A DNA stretch of 64,000 nt from Hirundichthys speculiger. Its lineage: Eukaryota > Chordata > Actinopteri > Beloniformes > Exocoetidae. The DNA is taken from contig JAGFBZ010002117.1 of NCBI GenBank assembly GCA_018398805.1, forward strand, positions 382,001-446,000, read 5' to 3'. Both the position numbers and the translations under genes were made by a program. The notes beneath the pieces are model-generated. The model was not told the origin of the DNA, did no database searches, and saw only the letters and a program-made list of their open reading frames with translations. Of this stretch, positions 33,244-45,200 are shown piece by piece (the stretch's first letter is position 1; the number at the start of each line of letters is the position of its first letter).

Positions 33244-34968
33244 AAGTGTCATTAATGGAGTCATAAACTCCCGGCTACCTCGCCGCCCCGCCGGCAAACC
33301 TCACGTCCATCGACAGAAGCCAGTGACGCACGGCCCGCGTGCACGAAACGCTTTCCTCCCGACGAAGTTGCATATAAATACTCAAGTCGCTGCACGCAGC
33401 CCCGACACCTTTCCCGTTGCTTCTTCAGTGCCAGGCGTGTCTATTTCTGAGTGAGGCGGCCATGCCCAGCAGGCGGTGGGAGGCGGGAGCTGCTGGCAAA
33501 GAGGCCACGCACACACACGCACGCAGGCACACGCACGTCTGAAACCTGAGCTGGTGACGGCTTGGCTTGACCCCCGTTCAGTTATTTCAGATGCTCAGCA
33601 GACGTGCTCAGCTTTGTCTGGCTGCGAGTCAGACGCGGCTGGAAATTCTTTAACGCAACTTAAAAGTAGTTTTGATTTAAAAAGAAAAAACAAAAGTTGG
33701 ACATGTGCTATTTATTTGTTCCCTTTGGCTTCTTCGTGACGTTGACGCGATTGCATCAGCAGCTGAGATGGATATAAGCAGTCTGATGACCTGACGTCAG
33801 TCATGACTGCATTTAATAAATCTGATCGTGTCAGACTGACTTTTTAAGTTCTGACGACGGATTCGCTGGTATAATCATTTAATGAAACAGCAGCTGAATT
33901 TAATGCCTTTTCTCCTCCTGATTACGACTTGTACTAATGAGTGTCACCTAAGAAATCACAGCTTCTGCGTTATGTAACAGGAGTGAATCACAGCTCTGAG
34001 GAGCAAACATGTTGATTAGTTCGTGTCATGACGGTGTTTTCTTTGCTTATTAATAGACTCATCTCAGATACAAAGACAGAAGCAGTAACTGTAGAATAAT
34101 TCCAGATTCTAAAATGTCTTTCATCACTACGATAGAATAACAGTATTAATGTCTCATAAATAAGAGATGCATCCACAGTTTGTCAGAGGACAGAGTGTTC
34201 ATACAGGCATCTGCTGCCAGTGAGACGTTCAGTCGTTGGTGTGTAAAATGAGCTGTAAAAAAACCAAAGGCAGCAGTCAGTTGGCTGTTAAACAATGCGC
34301 TGGACTACGATGGAGGTGCAAAGCGGATTTATTCTCCAAGTTATATACAATTCAGAGAGGTCATCAACTCACATCACAGAATGCAGGATGGTTCAGAAAT
34401 GACAAATGGCAAACGGCGAACAGTCATCTTAAGCATCAGTAGAAAAATTGGGGACCTTGAGACACTGTCTAGACGCCTACGTGTCAAAACTTAGCGACTT
34501 GATGGAGCCAGAATGATAACAAACTATGGCCTTCGACTGACAGGAAACGAGATCAGAAGTCATGGACTCAGGACACAGCAATTAAGGCCCCAAAATGCAG
34601 TTTTAATATTACAGAAACCATATTTTCTAATTGAGTGTCAGCTGGACGCGGCGGTCACTTCTGCCGTCGCCACCCAGGCAACGTTTGAAACAGGAGGTAC
34701 CGCGACACCGAGACTGAAGAACGAGATCGATTCAGTGGTTGTTGGTTATAACAACAGCAACGGCTGGAGGGTTCCTCCTAAAATCCACAACCATCCTTCT
34801 CACTGTGGAAGTTTAAATTCATCTGAGGCCACATTATTAAGGTTCAAGTGGGTCTGACCAAAACATGCCAGAAACATTTCAGTAAAACCTCAGGACATCA
34901 AGTGAAAAAAAGTGAATAATGTGTGTGAAAAGGTTCATTTTTTTTTCCTTGTGTTTCCTCTACTTCAG
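33244..34968. other. No gene seen; possible orphan TATA-like site
   Basis: A GC-rich stretch near 33.27-33.43 kb contains CATATAAATACTC at 33370, and CACACGCA repeats lie near 33.51 kb. No coding exon could be supported on either strand. Could include distal control DNA for abra, unproven. Confidence 0.3.
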
Positions 34969-35122
34969 TTATTCCCAAAGTGTGGGCCACAGCCCCCTGG
35001 TGGGCCGTCATGGTACTGCAGGTGGGCCGTGAGAGGTCATTAAAATTAAACTAACATGTTTTAAATCCTCGACCTTTTTAAAATATTTTTAATTACTGAT
35101 TGATTAAATAATTACTGATGAT
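34969..35122 (-). mobile_element. Fragment of the CAGTG.TTCCCAAAG hAT family
   Basis: TTCCCAAAGTGTGGGCC and GGTGGGCCGTGAGAGGTCAT match the right end of the 2264-2644 element in reverse. It is cut short where the TTAA-flanked element begins. Confidence 0.65.
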
Positions 35123-35983
35123 TTAAAGGTATGGTGGGAGATCTTTTTTGCAGCATTTTTTTTTTAATATTGCCTGAAAACCTTTTCACATTCCCATTGA
35201 ACCCACTGAAATAGAATGTTTGCAAAAACGAAACGTTTTTGTCCGGTCTAGAGGGTATAATCAGAGGAAAACTCTGACCAATCAATGTACTGATCATCTT
35301 TACATTTATTGGCTGCTTAATACGTCCATTTAATATCAATGCACTTCCACTCACCCCTCCCTCCCACAGCTCTGGCAATCAGACACAGCGTTGCTATTTG
35401 AAAGCCAAAAATCAAGTTAGCTTGCACAGATCATTTCGTTGCAACAATGGCAGAGAAGAAGACGTCAACCAGCAGCAAAATCAAAGAGAAAACTGTTGTC
35501 GAAAAAGCAACAGCCATGCGGAAGCTAGCTTCTACTGGATAGGCAAGATGATGCCGTTCTGATTATATGATATTTCATTATTATTGTAGGCCTATTCACC
35601 AAGTCAGTACGAAAATGAAAGATGATGACAAAATTATTGTCCATCGAGTGACATGACGAACATATTCCAGCATGTTTCGCTAAGCTACCAACTCTGTCAA
35701 CTAGGCTATAGTACTATGTGTGACACCGTTAGCTAGGCTGTTGTTATCCTTGACGGAGAAGACGCCGTGGCTTGAAGTTAGCCAGACACTCTAATGCTAC
35801 TTGTTGTTGGCAAATCGACGCGAGTGCTCGCGAATGCTCGTGAACTTCCGTGACTGCTCGAGACAGCGTGCGCGTTCATGTAGTCGTGAATCTTGTAAAG
35901 GTGTGGTTTCGAGGGATGGGCTGAAGAGGAGGAGTTGGATTGCTGGAACCATTTTTTTCAATGATCTCCTATCATACCTTTAA
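35123..35983. mobile_element. TTAA-flanked DNA transposon (Kolobok/piggyBac-like), longer form
   Basis: The left end TTAAAGGTATGGTGGGAGAT and the right end ATCTCCTATCATACCTTTAA are near-perfect inverted repeats with TTAA outermost. TTAA duplications occur in Kolobok and piggyBac superfamilies. A shorter relative sits at 56179-56581; both carry TTTTCACATTCCCATTG and GGAACC-type motifs. Contains a 31-codon Lys-rich frame at 35446-35541 that may be a captured exon fragment. Confidence 0.8.
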
Positions 35984-36707
35984 CCTGTCTGAACGATGAT
36001 TTTAGTTCGATAGAGGACGGTTTGCGTCCTTCTCCTGCATCAGGACCTAAAGAAAGAAACATTCCCACAAAAGTTGGTGGTCGTCTCTGTTTTGATTTGA
36101 TTTTATTTTAGCTGCTGAAACCTTTGCCCTGCACGTGAATCATATCCTAGAGACGCACCGAAACAGTTGGTGCCACACATGCACGGACATGCAGACAAAC
36201 ATTCCCGTTGCTTTCTATGTATGTGACCCACACGTTAGGAATTTACGCTCACACAGCAACATCTGAGCATCGTGCATTAAAGGAGCGCTGCGTACTTGCA
36301 TGAAAACATCCCTTTATATGCACGATAAACTCATGCACGTTTGCGTAAGCCCTCCGCCGATAGCGGACGAGCTCAGCGCTGAAGCCTTTCTGTGATTCAC
36401 TTTATCTGTGTGAAGCCGCAGAGTTGCTAAAAACACTGGACACCTGTTCCCTGGACGCCGCTCAGAGAAATTCCACTCCTCGGACTCAGTGACAGGAATG
36501 TCGACTCCGGATTTTCCTGTCTCACGTGGACCCGTGTGCCATCACTTCCTTTATGACCCTTCCCTATTTAAAGGCCGATGTGGAGCCAGAGGGGCTTCAG
36601 CAGGGGATTACAGGCAAAGTCCGCTCACTCTTAACACCAGCAGCTCACCCGCCAGCCGACTGAGGATCTAAGAGGCTCCGGATGTTTCTGCGAGCTTCTC
36701 CCTGGGC

Positions 36708-36714
36708 TATAAAA
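36708..36714 (+). promoter_or_regulatory. Putative abra TATA box
   Basis: TATAAAA lies 210 bp upstream of the abra start codon, with transcription expected roughly 30 bp further on. A CCTTTATATG sequence (near 36310) resembles a serum-response CArG box with one mismatch, and CTATTTAAAG lies near 36563. abra is a known SRF/MEF2-responsive muscle gene, so these are plausible but unproven sites. Confidence 0.55.
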
Positions 36715-36917
36715 GACTGACAGTCTGACTGCATTATCAAGATTTTAGCCAGAATCTGGAGAAAAAGATATAAAAAGGCTCCTTCAACTAGAATTTTCAT
36801 CACAACAGACTTTTGATTCTGATCTGTAGAACTTTTCTTGAGCAACGCTAGAAATAGCCGCAACAGTTACGAGAGCTTATCTAAATTGATCCAGACCAGG
36901 AAGGAGAAGGAGTCATC

Positions 36918-37556
36918 ATGAGCAGCAGCGGGACCTCCGTAGTCTCACCGCAGGAACCACCGGCTTTCAAGCGGGCTGTACGCAAGATAAAATGCGCCGC
37001 TATGGTGGCCAGCCTGGCCAAGAGTTGGCAGGGATGGGCCAGCGAGCACGCGGGCAAGCAGGACGCCATCCCCAGCGGCTGGATGCCGTCGTCCGTGGAG
37101 GAACAGGATGCAGGCCAGCGCAGCCACGTCGTCAAGCTGAGCGTCACCCCGCGAGTCATCGCGATGGACGCCGGCGACGCCGACGGGAGCAAGATCCGGA
37201 CCGGCTCCGTGACCAAAACTGTCCAGCCGAAACGCAGCGAGTGCGCCGGTGGCAGCGTGGTGAACACCATTCGGGACAAAATGGAGTCCGGCCCCGAGGA
37301 GGCCAAGCCCTTCCTGGGTAACGAGTCGCCGACGCGGCGGCGCCATATGAGGGCGCTGCAGAGCGCAGAAGGAGGGGGAGGGGGGCGGATTCAGGAGAAG
37401 AGGCTGCTGCTTCAGGAGAAGAAGCTGAGCTCGAGGAGCAGCAGCTTGGACACGGAGGACAGCGGGCTGGGAGAGGACGGGGGGCTCAGCGACAACGGCG
37501 AACCGAAGACCGATCCGGCGGACGCGCCGCCCAAAACAGAGAAGAACAGGCCCAAG
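36918..37556 (+). CDS. abra: abra exon 1 (actin-binding Rho-activating protein)
   Basis: ABRA/STARS is a striated-muscle sarcomere protein that binds actin, stimulates Rho signalling and frees MRTF to activate SRF targets. Exon 1 encodes 213 codons. The start ATG is preceded by CATC and followed by the family-like segment FKRAVRKIKCAAMVASLAKS and WQGWASEHA, which resembles the ABRA N-terminal KIRTATLV..LARGWQQWANE region. Further on are SPTRRRHMRALQ, a glycine run at about residues 153-157 and SLDTEDSGLGEDGG, all with counterparts in mammalian ABRA. The exon ends after NRPK at a GTAGGG donor in phase 0. It is strikingly GC-rich compared with its surroundings. With exon 2 the predicted protein has 358 residues, near the 381 of human ABRA. 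Confidence 0.93.
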
Positions 37557-38162
37557 GTAGGGTGGCGACCCCGACGGCAGCAAAGGAGCTTGAACAGGAT
37601 GATGAGCTGCCCTTGTCAAAAATAACCGCACTCAAAACTCCACGTTATCGGATTTTAAAATTAGAATTAGCTGATTGTACTGTGTTTTAGTCGAGGGCAG
37701 ATACAGATACAGAAGGCAGATACTTCAGACAAACAACATAACTAGTTTTACGTTATCATTATTTATTTAATAACAATGATGGAAAAAAACAACCAAAAAA
37801 ACTTCCAAAACCCCCATTGCTTTGGTCCAGTGAGGTTTGTGGTCATTCACTTCTGCACAGCTCTGTTAGGGTCCCGCCACAGTCCTTTTGTTGGGTTGGA
37901 CTTTAGATCACTGTCCTGTTGCATGACCACATAACTTCACGCTTGACTCTAGAATATTCTGGCACACAGAGGAGTTTATGGTTGATTCAATGACTGCAGG
38001 GTTCCCAGGTCCGGCGGCTGCAAAGCCACCTCAGATCCTCTGGGTGTGCTGTGCTTCTGGTTTTCACCAAACATTCAGACCAGATAACTCCTGACCGGTC
38101 TCACATGTCCACAGGTCACATGTCCACAGTTCCTGCGGTTTTGTTCGGTTTGGCGTTTCTTT

Positions 38163-38991
38163 GAGCAATGGCTGCCTGACCTGGAGGTAAATTTGCAGAA
38201 GCGTCCACTCGAGGGAAGATCGCCGACCATCTTGAATGCTCGAGAAAAGCGTTCTCACTGTAGAACGCCAAGCTACAAATCATCTGGAAATGGTTTAATA
38301 GTCCTCTCCAGATTGCTGAACAGCTACAGTTGGTTCTCTAAGTTGTAGCTGATGTCGGCCCTCCTTGGTATTGTATTAAATCACACCCGAGTGCCAGAAA
38401 GCACCACTTTTAGAGGTCTAAACTCTTAATTAAGACCAGTTCATTAAAGTCTGAGCAGCTCCTGAATCCAACTTACCGTTTAAATCCAAAGGAAACACAG
38501 TTGTAACCCAGTAATTGACACTGAGGAAAACTGAGGTTCTGAGGTTCTGAGGTTGCATCAGCCTGATAATAAGTGGTGGATAAAGTAGAGAAGGTCTCGC
38601 TGATGACACACTTTTTCACTTTCACGCACAAATGTTTTCCTGTTTTGAACTGGTGCGTGGCACTTGATCTAAAAACACAGCGACGGACAAATATCCTAAA
38701 ATAGTGCGTGCGCACTTCCGCCCAGCCTGAGCTCTGATGTCGCCTGAAGAAATCCGACCCTCCCACGGGAACCCAACAAAATACCTTTCAGCGCCAGCGT
38801 CTGCCCCGTAAAAGGAGGAGGAGCTGGAAGCTGACGGCGTTGACGGCGTTGCCAGAGAACAGGTCCAGTTCGTGAAAACACACGCTGGTCAGCAGTGCAA
38901 TGGAATATGTCAATAAATATAGTTAGAGTCAGCAGCGTGTTCTCCCCCCTGACCTTCAGGTGGAGCAGCCAGCAGGGGAAAGTAGGGCACT

Positions 38992-39027
<36 letters not shown>
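38163..39027. repeat. Tandem duplicate unit 1 with poly-G end
   Basis: The unit is nearly identical to 39162-40024 at an offset of about 999 bp. It ends GTAGGGCACTGA followed by 34 G. Differences are mostly one-base indels and a TA/AT repeat-length change. A 134-bp GC-rich spacer (39028-39161) separates the units. Confidence 0.92.
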
Positions 39028-39161
39028 CTCCGGGGGGGGCCGGGGGGTCTGGGTTTTCCACAGGGGCTGAGGGTTCTGTTGGGGGGGCAGGAAGCCTCCT
39101 GCCACTGGTAGAAGTGGAGTTTCTGTGTTTTTCAGGACGTCGGCTCACATAACATGTTTCC

Positions 39162-39990
39162 GAGCAATGGTGCCTGACCTGGAGTAAATTTGCAGAAGCG
39201 TCCCACTCGAGGAAGATCGCCCGACCATCTTGAATGCTCGAGAAAAGCGTTCTCACTGTAGAACGCCAAGCTACAAATCATCTGGAAATGGTTTAATAGT
39301 CCTCTCCAGATTGCTGAACAGCTACAGTTGGTTCTCTAAGTTGTAGCTGATGTCGGCCCTCCTTGGTATTGTATTAAATCACACCCGAGTGCCAGAAAGC
39401 ACCACTTTTAGAGGTCTAAACTCTTAATTAAGACCAGTTCATTAAAGTCTGAGCAGCTCCTGAATCCAACTTACCGTTTAAATCCAAAGGAAACACAGTT
39501 GTAACCCAGTAATGACACTGAGGAAAACTGAGGTTCTGAGGTTCTGAGGTTGCATCAGCCTGATAATAAGTGGTGGATAAAGTAGAGAAGGTCTCGCTGA
39601 TGACACACTTTTTCACTTTCACGCACAAATGTTTTCCTGTTTTGAACTGGTGCGTGGCACTTGATCTAAAAACACAGCGACGGACAAATATCCTAAAATA
39701 GTGCGTGCGCACTTCCGCCCAGCCTGAGCTCTGATGTCGCCTGAAGAAATCCGACCCTCCCACGGGAACCCAACAAAATACCTTTCAGCGCCAGCGTCTG
39801 CCCCGTAAAAGGAGGAGGAGCTGGAAGCTGACGGCGTTGACGGCGTTGCCAGAGAACAGGTCCAGTTCGTGAAAACACACGCTGGTCAGCAGTGCAATGG
39901 AATATATGTCAATAAATATAGTTAGAGTCAGCAGCGTGTTCTCCCCCCTGACCTTCAGGTGGAGCAGCCAGCAGGGGAAAGTAGGGCACT

Positions 39991-40024
<34 letters not shown>
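39162..40024. repeat. Tandem duplicate unit 2 with poly-G end
   Basis: Second copy of the unit, ending in 32 G. Frames across both units on the minus strand are shadows that include proline runs from the poly-G tracts. Confidence 0.92.
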
Positions 40025-40025
<1 letters not shown>

Positions 40026-40261
40026 AGGATGAGAGCGGTAAGAATCAAACATTAAAAAAAAAGGCCAAGCTTCTGCATAAACGTTGAGGTTCTGCTGAGA
40101 AGATCTGCCCATGCATTAGTCACAAAGCGGCTGCACAAGTTTCCAGCGTCGTATGCTCAGTAACTGCTCTAAAAACAAATTAAAACTAACTGAATTTGAA
40201 AAACGACACTAAAAACTAAATAAAAACTAAAACTAATGGGAAATCCAAAACTATTATAACC

Positions 40262-40307
40262 CTGATCATGATACATATCGTATTGCGAGGTCCTTGCCAA
40301 TACTCAA
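40262..40307 (+). repeat. Solo end of the 'cgatat' hAT MITE
   Basis: CATGATACATATCGTATTGC then GAGGTCCTTGCCAATACTCA matches the right end of the 41168-41532 element, without the terminal CCCCTA. Confidence 0.6.
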
Positions 40308-41167
40308 ATCTGCTGAAGCCAACTGACGTTATTTCACTGCACAGAAATGTCAGCGGCAGCTTAAACTGAGTTTGAAGGAGTAACATAGATAATAAGTATT
40401 ACTTTCATGTTTCTAAATGGCAACAGCGAATCCCAATAACCAAACTGAGGCTCAGGCGCGTTGTTACTGGGAAAGGTCGCACGGTTTCAAGGGAAGACGA
40501 GTGGCACGTCTTCGCTTTTCATGGAGCAAATACCAAAGAGATCTGGTGACGGTGATCTGAAGGCCTTCCAAGCCGGGGGGGGGGATGTCGACAGACGGGG
40601 ATGGAAAGAGTGGGAGAAGACCCCCTGTTCGTGTTTTTCTTTTTAGTTACATTTGGTTAAAATGTGCAGAGTATTCAGCCTTTAGTGATGGCTTTCTGTG
40701 CATTAGTGATACACGGCAAAGATGCATTAAATACAATGAGAAGCCGTCCACGTGTCAAAAGCAGCGCCAGCAGACTTCCTGTTCCTGGAAGGGTTGCAAA
40801 ATGTACTTTTGAGCAAGCTGGCCTCTTCAGAGCTCATATTTGTCAGTATAGACTATGACTGAGTGCAAAGCAAATGCCAAGCTGCACATCTATTTTAACA
40901 GCTGTCAGAGAGTTTATTTAAAGACTGACGGTCATTAATCTCAATACACAGACCGAAGAGTTGGGGTAAACGTTTCCAAAACAACCTAGTTCTGATTAGG
41001 TTATCGTTGCTACTGAAAACTGATCATGGCTTTGTTTGTTAATTCTGGATCGATCTGTTATCTGTAACCGCTCATTCCTTGTCAGGGTCACGGGGATCTG
41101 CTGTCTGTCCCAGCCCAGGCAGGGCTGCACCCGGACCGGGTCCCCGTCTCTGGATATTAAACACAAA

Positions 41168-41532
41168 TAGGGGTGTGAAAAAAAATCGATTTGGCGATAT
41201 ATCGCGATTTTCGGTCACCCAATATAATATCAATTTTTCAGCTCCTAATATCGATTTTTTTTTAGGAAAATTCATGTATACTTAAATGTGGAAAAACACT
41301 AATAATAAACAATAAATAGGTTGTTTTGAAGCAAATAGTTTTGACTCAATTTGTCCTCTGAATTATCAATATCATCTGATGAACATATACAGCAACTTGA
41401 TTTTTCATCTCTTCTTTTAATTTAACTGGGTAGAATATCGCAATATATCGTGATATCACGATAATATCTTATCATGATCCAAGTATCGTGATGCATATCA
41501 TATTGCAAGGTCCTAGCCAATACTCACCCCTA
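41168..41532 (+). mobile_element. hAT-type MITE, 'cgatat' family copy C
   Basis: Ends TAGGGGTGTG and CACCCCTA; flanks AACACAAA and AACATAAA agree at 7 of 8 positions. The interior matches 8701-9072 closely, including CAGCTCCTAA at 41239-41248. Confidence 0.85.
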
Positions 41533-41675
41533 AACATAAATGTGTTTATGTGTAACGTTTCCTAAAAGTAATCAAATATGCAATCAAATGAAGTGGAGGC
41601 TGATATCTTTACAATTAAAAAAGAACAAAAAAAGACATCAGGATCATCAGTAGAAATACCTGCAGGATGTAAAAG

Positions 41676-42326
41676 TAGGGGTGCACGATAACTATCGGGC
41701 CGATAACAGGAAATTATGACGTCATCCCCATAAGTCCGATATCATGACGAATAGCCCCGATAACATATATACTTTTGTCAACACAGCAGTGCCTCGCTCC
41801 CTCTGAGCCTTGAATGACCGGCAGTGAATGTTATGTTCAAGTAACGTTGGCATAATCAGAAAAACGATTTCTCAATCAGGAAAATCAAGAATACCCCCTC
41901 ATGCCAGAAAACAACTTGTTAACTCGGTCATAATTTTGGTAGTTGCTGACTTGAATTGATATTCACAGTATTTCAAAATAGGTTTGTTTGATAGCTTTAC
42001 AAAAATGTTTGAGAGGCTTGCCAATAGTTTTTCATTGGAAAAAATAAATATCTGTTCATTTAAAGTCCAAACTATTTTTGATTTGGTTCATAGTATTGAT
42101 GTAATGATCTTAGGTATATGTGTGTGTTATCAGTTATCGGTATCGGTATTGGCCTTTAGGAGCTGAAAGTTATCAGTTATTGGTATCGGTTTTAAAGAAC
42201 AGTTATCGTTTAGGAGCTGAAAGTTATCGGATATTGGTATTGGTTTTAAAGAACAGTTATCGTTTAGGAGCTGAAAGTTATCGGATATTGGTATCGGTTT
42301 TAAAGAACAGTTATCGTTCATCCCTA
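41676..42326 (+). mobile_element. hAT-type MITE with 54-bp internal tandem repeats
   Basis: TGTAAAAG is duplicated exactly at 41668-41675 and 42327-42334. Ends TAGGGGTGCACGATAACT and AGTTATCGTTCATCCCTA are inverted. Near the right end a 54-bp unit containing TTAGGAGCTGAAAGTTATC is repeated about three times (42150-42310). Related copies: 18525-18650 and 60568-61663. Confidence 0.9.
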
Positions 42327-42547
42327 TGTAAAAGCCAGAGATGGAAGTCCGGTAATCGATCACTTCAACTTCACTGCAGCTATCATCACTGCCAGCATCT
42401 CCAAGAACAGTTGAAACCTAAAATAGTTTCTCATCACATTAACTCTGTTTAAATTTAAAGGTTTGCCAAAGTGCTGCTGTAGTGGACTGGATAGAGAAAC
42501 GTAGTTTAACGATGGATCTTTAAAACCGGCTGCCTTTGTATCTGCAG

Positions 42548-42985
42548 ATAAAGATCTCGACCATGGGCGACATCAAAAACCGCTGGAAGCAGTGGTCCGA
42601 GCAGCACGTGGAGGGCCAGAAGCTGAACCCCTTCAGCGAGGACTTCGACTACGACTACGCCATGGCCCAGCGTCTCCGGAAGGGCGACACCGGCTACGGT
42701 CGACCCAAGGAGGGCTCCAGGACGGCGGAGAGGGGCGACCGGGCCCAGAAGCACATCCACAGGGAGATGGAGGAGATGGTGTGGATCATCAGAGACATGG
42801 GCTTCCAGGACCGAGAGGGCCGCACCGTCATCAGCTTCGGCCGCCTCTTCGACCGCTACGTGAAAATCTCGGACAAAGTGGTGGGCATCCTACTGCGCTG
42901 CCGCAAGCACAAGATGCTGGACTTTGAGGGGGAGATGCTGTGGAAAGGACAGGACGATGATGTCATCATCACGCTGAGAGACTGA
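42548..42985 (+). CDS. abra: abra exon 2 (costars domain)
   Basis: The exon starts after TCTGCAG in phase 0 and encodes 145 residues plus TGA. It contains GDIKNRWKQWSEQHVEGQ and KLNPFSEDFDYDYAMA, the actin-binding stretch, then the C-terminal costars winged-helix domain with GYGRPKEGSRTAERG, FGRLFDRYVKISDKVVGILL and LDFEGEMLWKGQDDDVIITL. These segments align throughout with mammalian ABRA, so the assignment is secure. The short ABRACL paralogue has only the costars domain; the linked exon 1 shows this is full-length abra. Whether it is abraa or abrab cannot be decided here. Confidence 0.97.
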   Translation: MKISTMGDIKNRWKQWSEQHVEGQKLNPFSEDFDYDYAMAQRLRKGDTGYGRPKEGSRTAERGDRAQKHIHREMEEMVWIIRDMGFQDREGRTVISFGRLFDRYVKISDKVVGILLRCRKHKMLDFEGEMLWKGQDDDVIITLRD

Positions 42986-43740
42986 GCCGGGTGGCGGCTG
43001 CACCGTAGAGACTCTAACGTCAGATCTTCTTACCCTAACCCTCGCCGTGCTCAGCGGTCCTCCTCTCGAAGCCGCCGGACGGACCGCCCGGTGAGGGACA
43101 ACCATCTACAGCATGTTAGCTATGCTCGCCTCGCTGACTATGCCTCGTTTTAGAAATCCTGAGAATCTGCCACGATGCCAACCTCTCTAAAAACGCTTCC
43201 CTCCGACTGGAGCTGAAAGGGAGACGACGTCCAGTTGACTTCGTCTCGTGAAAATTCTCCTGCTGTTTAAAATGTCAACAGCGCCGGTTAGCAACAAACG
43301 CAACGAGACTGCTGTTTTTATAATCTTCACTTCTTCGTGTGCACTTTGTTACGCTGTAAATGTTCTGATGCATCTGAAAGTACGTAGTCTGGGTCGGGCT
43401 CAGTTTGGGAAACGACTGCAGGTCGGGGCAATATGAGGAAGTTTTAAACTAAATAGCTGAACTGTGAAACGTATCTTACATCATTTTAACATTTAGGACA
43501 CTTTCTGTTGTTGTAGTTAAAATAATCTGAGATTAGAAGTAGAAGGGCTTAAATGTTAGAAAAAGATTTTTCTCTTTCAAAGTGAAAGTGTGCCAGTCTT
43601 CTTGAAGAAGAACAGTTTAATACATGTACAAATAAACGACGAGAACTGTGCACGGTGGTGCACCGGAGTCCTGTCATGTCTGTCGTGGTCGTAGGTGAAG
43701 GCTACATGGGCGTTAATAAAGACCGAAGCCTGAATGGAGT
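42986..43740 (+). other. abra: abra 3' UTR with AATAAA signal
   Basis: No further coding frame follows the stop. An AATAAA hexamer lies at 43715-43720, and an earlier one near 43629 (CAAATAAAC). The exact cleavage site is not visible. Confidence 0.6.
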
Positions 43741-44330
43741 CATTGTTTCTGTCCTTTATTTTTTGCTTTCTCTTTGATATTTTTTTTTTCATAAATTCTG
43801 GTTCAAAGTCCAAAATCATATTGACCATGACTTCATTTATTAAGGCAATAGGAGGTTGAAACATCTACTTTTTATAAGATACTGTGTTGAAGCAAGACTG
43901 AAAATAATGACTGACTGGACTTTAGTAATGTTTAATTCCATGAGAGGTCAGCTGATCTGTGCAGCGAGCTGCAGAAGATGGTGACGACCACAGAAACAAT
44001 ATGGCACAATAGCTTTAAGCATGAGCAGAAGGGTTACAAAGGTCATGATGGTCATGATGGACAATAATGTCGGGGTGACGCATGATTTAATTTTTTATTC
44101 TTGGAGCTGCTGAGAGACAAGCTGACGACCAGCAGACGATGCCTGGAAACAATAACTGTATATTTCTATTATAAGTGATTATTAAAACTCCAAATCTACA
44201 TTTATTTTTCTCTCCCACACACTCACCACTCACACTTTGATCTCATGAGTCTCTCAACTATAAGAATATAAGAAATAATAAGCTCATTGTCTCTAAGAAT
44301 AAAGAGTACAGTCAGTTAAATAACACTTAT

Positions 44331-44366
44331 AATATAATATAATATAATATAATATAATATAATATA
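44331..44366. repeat. (AATAT)n microsatellite
   Basis: Seven tandem AATAT units. Confidence 0.92.
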
Positions 44367-44419
44367 TAGAAGCAACTTTATGTTCTACGATCATAATATA
44401 TGTTGTAAAAATAACACAT

Positions 44420-45200
44420 TTCCCCAAAACTGTGACTTTTTAACTGAATAAAACTTTTTTTCATAAAATATTTACTTTTTGCAAAAATCAATAGTTGTCA
44501 CTTTTTGACAAAAAAATTCATGTTTTTCCCTGTAAATGTTCAGCTTTTGCAAAATTGTATGTTTTGTTGTAAAAATCAAGATCTTTTTTTCAATAAAATT
44601 GTGACTCTCAGAATCTCCACCTTTTAACTTCTTTTTGCAATTTTTTGTTTTAAAATATTGACTTTTGCAAAATTGTGACTTTATGTCCAAAAGAGACAAA
44701 TTTGTTTAATAATATTTTTAAAAAAATGACATAAAATTATGGCTTTGCCCTAAAATTTTAATTATCTTGTAAAAATTTCAAATGTCTTAATATTGGAACT
44801 TTGTTCAAGGAAGCAAAATTTTGTCAAAATCTCAAACTTTGCTCATTAAAATTACATCATGATTTTTTTGTTGTTGCAAAATTGCAATCTTTTAACTTTT
44901 TATTGCAACTTTTGTCTAAAAATATTGACCTTTATGAAATTTTAACTTTAAAAAAAAAACAACTTTATGTAAAAAAAAAAAAAAGAAAAAACCAAGAAAT
45001 TCTTGTTGTAAAGTTACTAATTTCTTGATACAGCACTTTTTTGTTTCAAATTTTAAAAAGAAACTAAAACTTTTACCATGAAATCACATTTCTGTATCAT
45101 AAAAATCCAGAATTTTATGAAATTGTGACATTTGGACAGAAAAAGGCCCATCTTTTTGTCGTGAAATCAACTTTTGCAGAATTAAACGTTTTTTTGCTGT
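44420..45200. repeat. AT-rich degenerate tandem repeat
   Basis: Motifs of the form TTTTGCAAAATTGTGACTTT recur about every 20-40 bp with many changes, giving false frames on both strands. It looks like an old minisatellite. No gene seen from here to about 47200, apart from an abrupt return to ordinary sequence after 45.2 kb. Confidence 0.6.

Larger units (their letters stand above)
37557..42547 (+). other. abra: abra intron 1
   Basis: This 4.99 kb phase-0 intron has GTAGGG at its start and TCTGCAG at its end. It contains a near-identical tandem pair (38163-39027 and 39162-40024) with poly-G ends, plus two hAT-type MITEs and unnamed sequence. Confidence 0.9.

Noticed and set aside
36945..37631. 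A 228-codon open frame on the minus strand
   Set aside because: It is antisense to abra exon 1. GC-rich coding DNA often leaves the opposite strand open, and no domain is seen.
38696..40112. Proline-rich minus-strand frames in the abra intron
   Set aside because: Proline runs come from the poly-G tracts and the frames repeat because the unit is duplicated.
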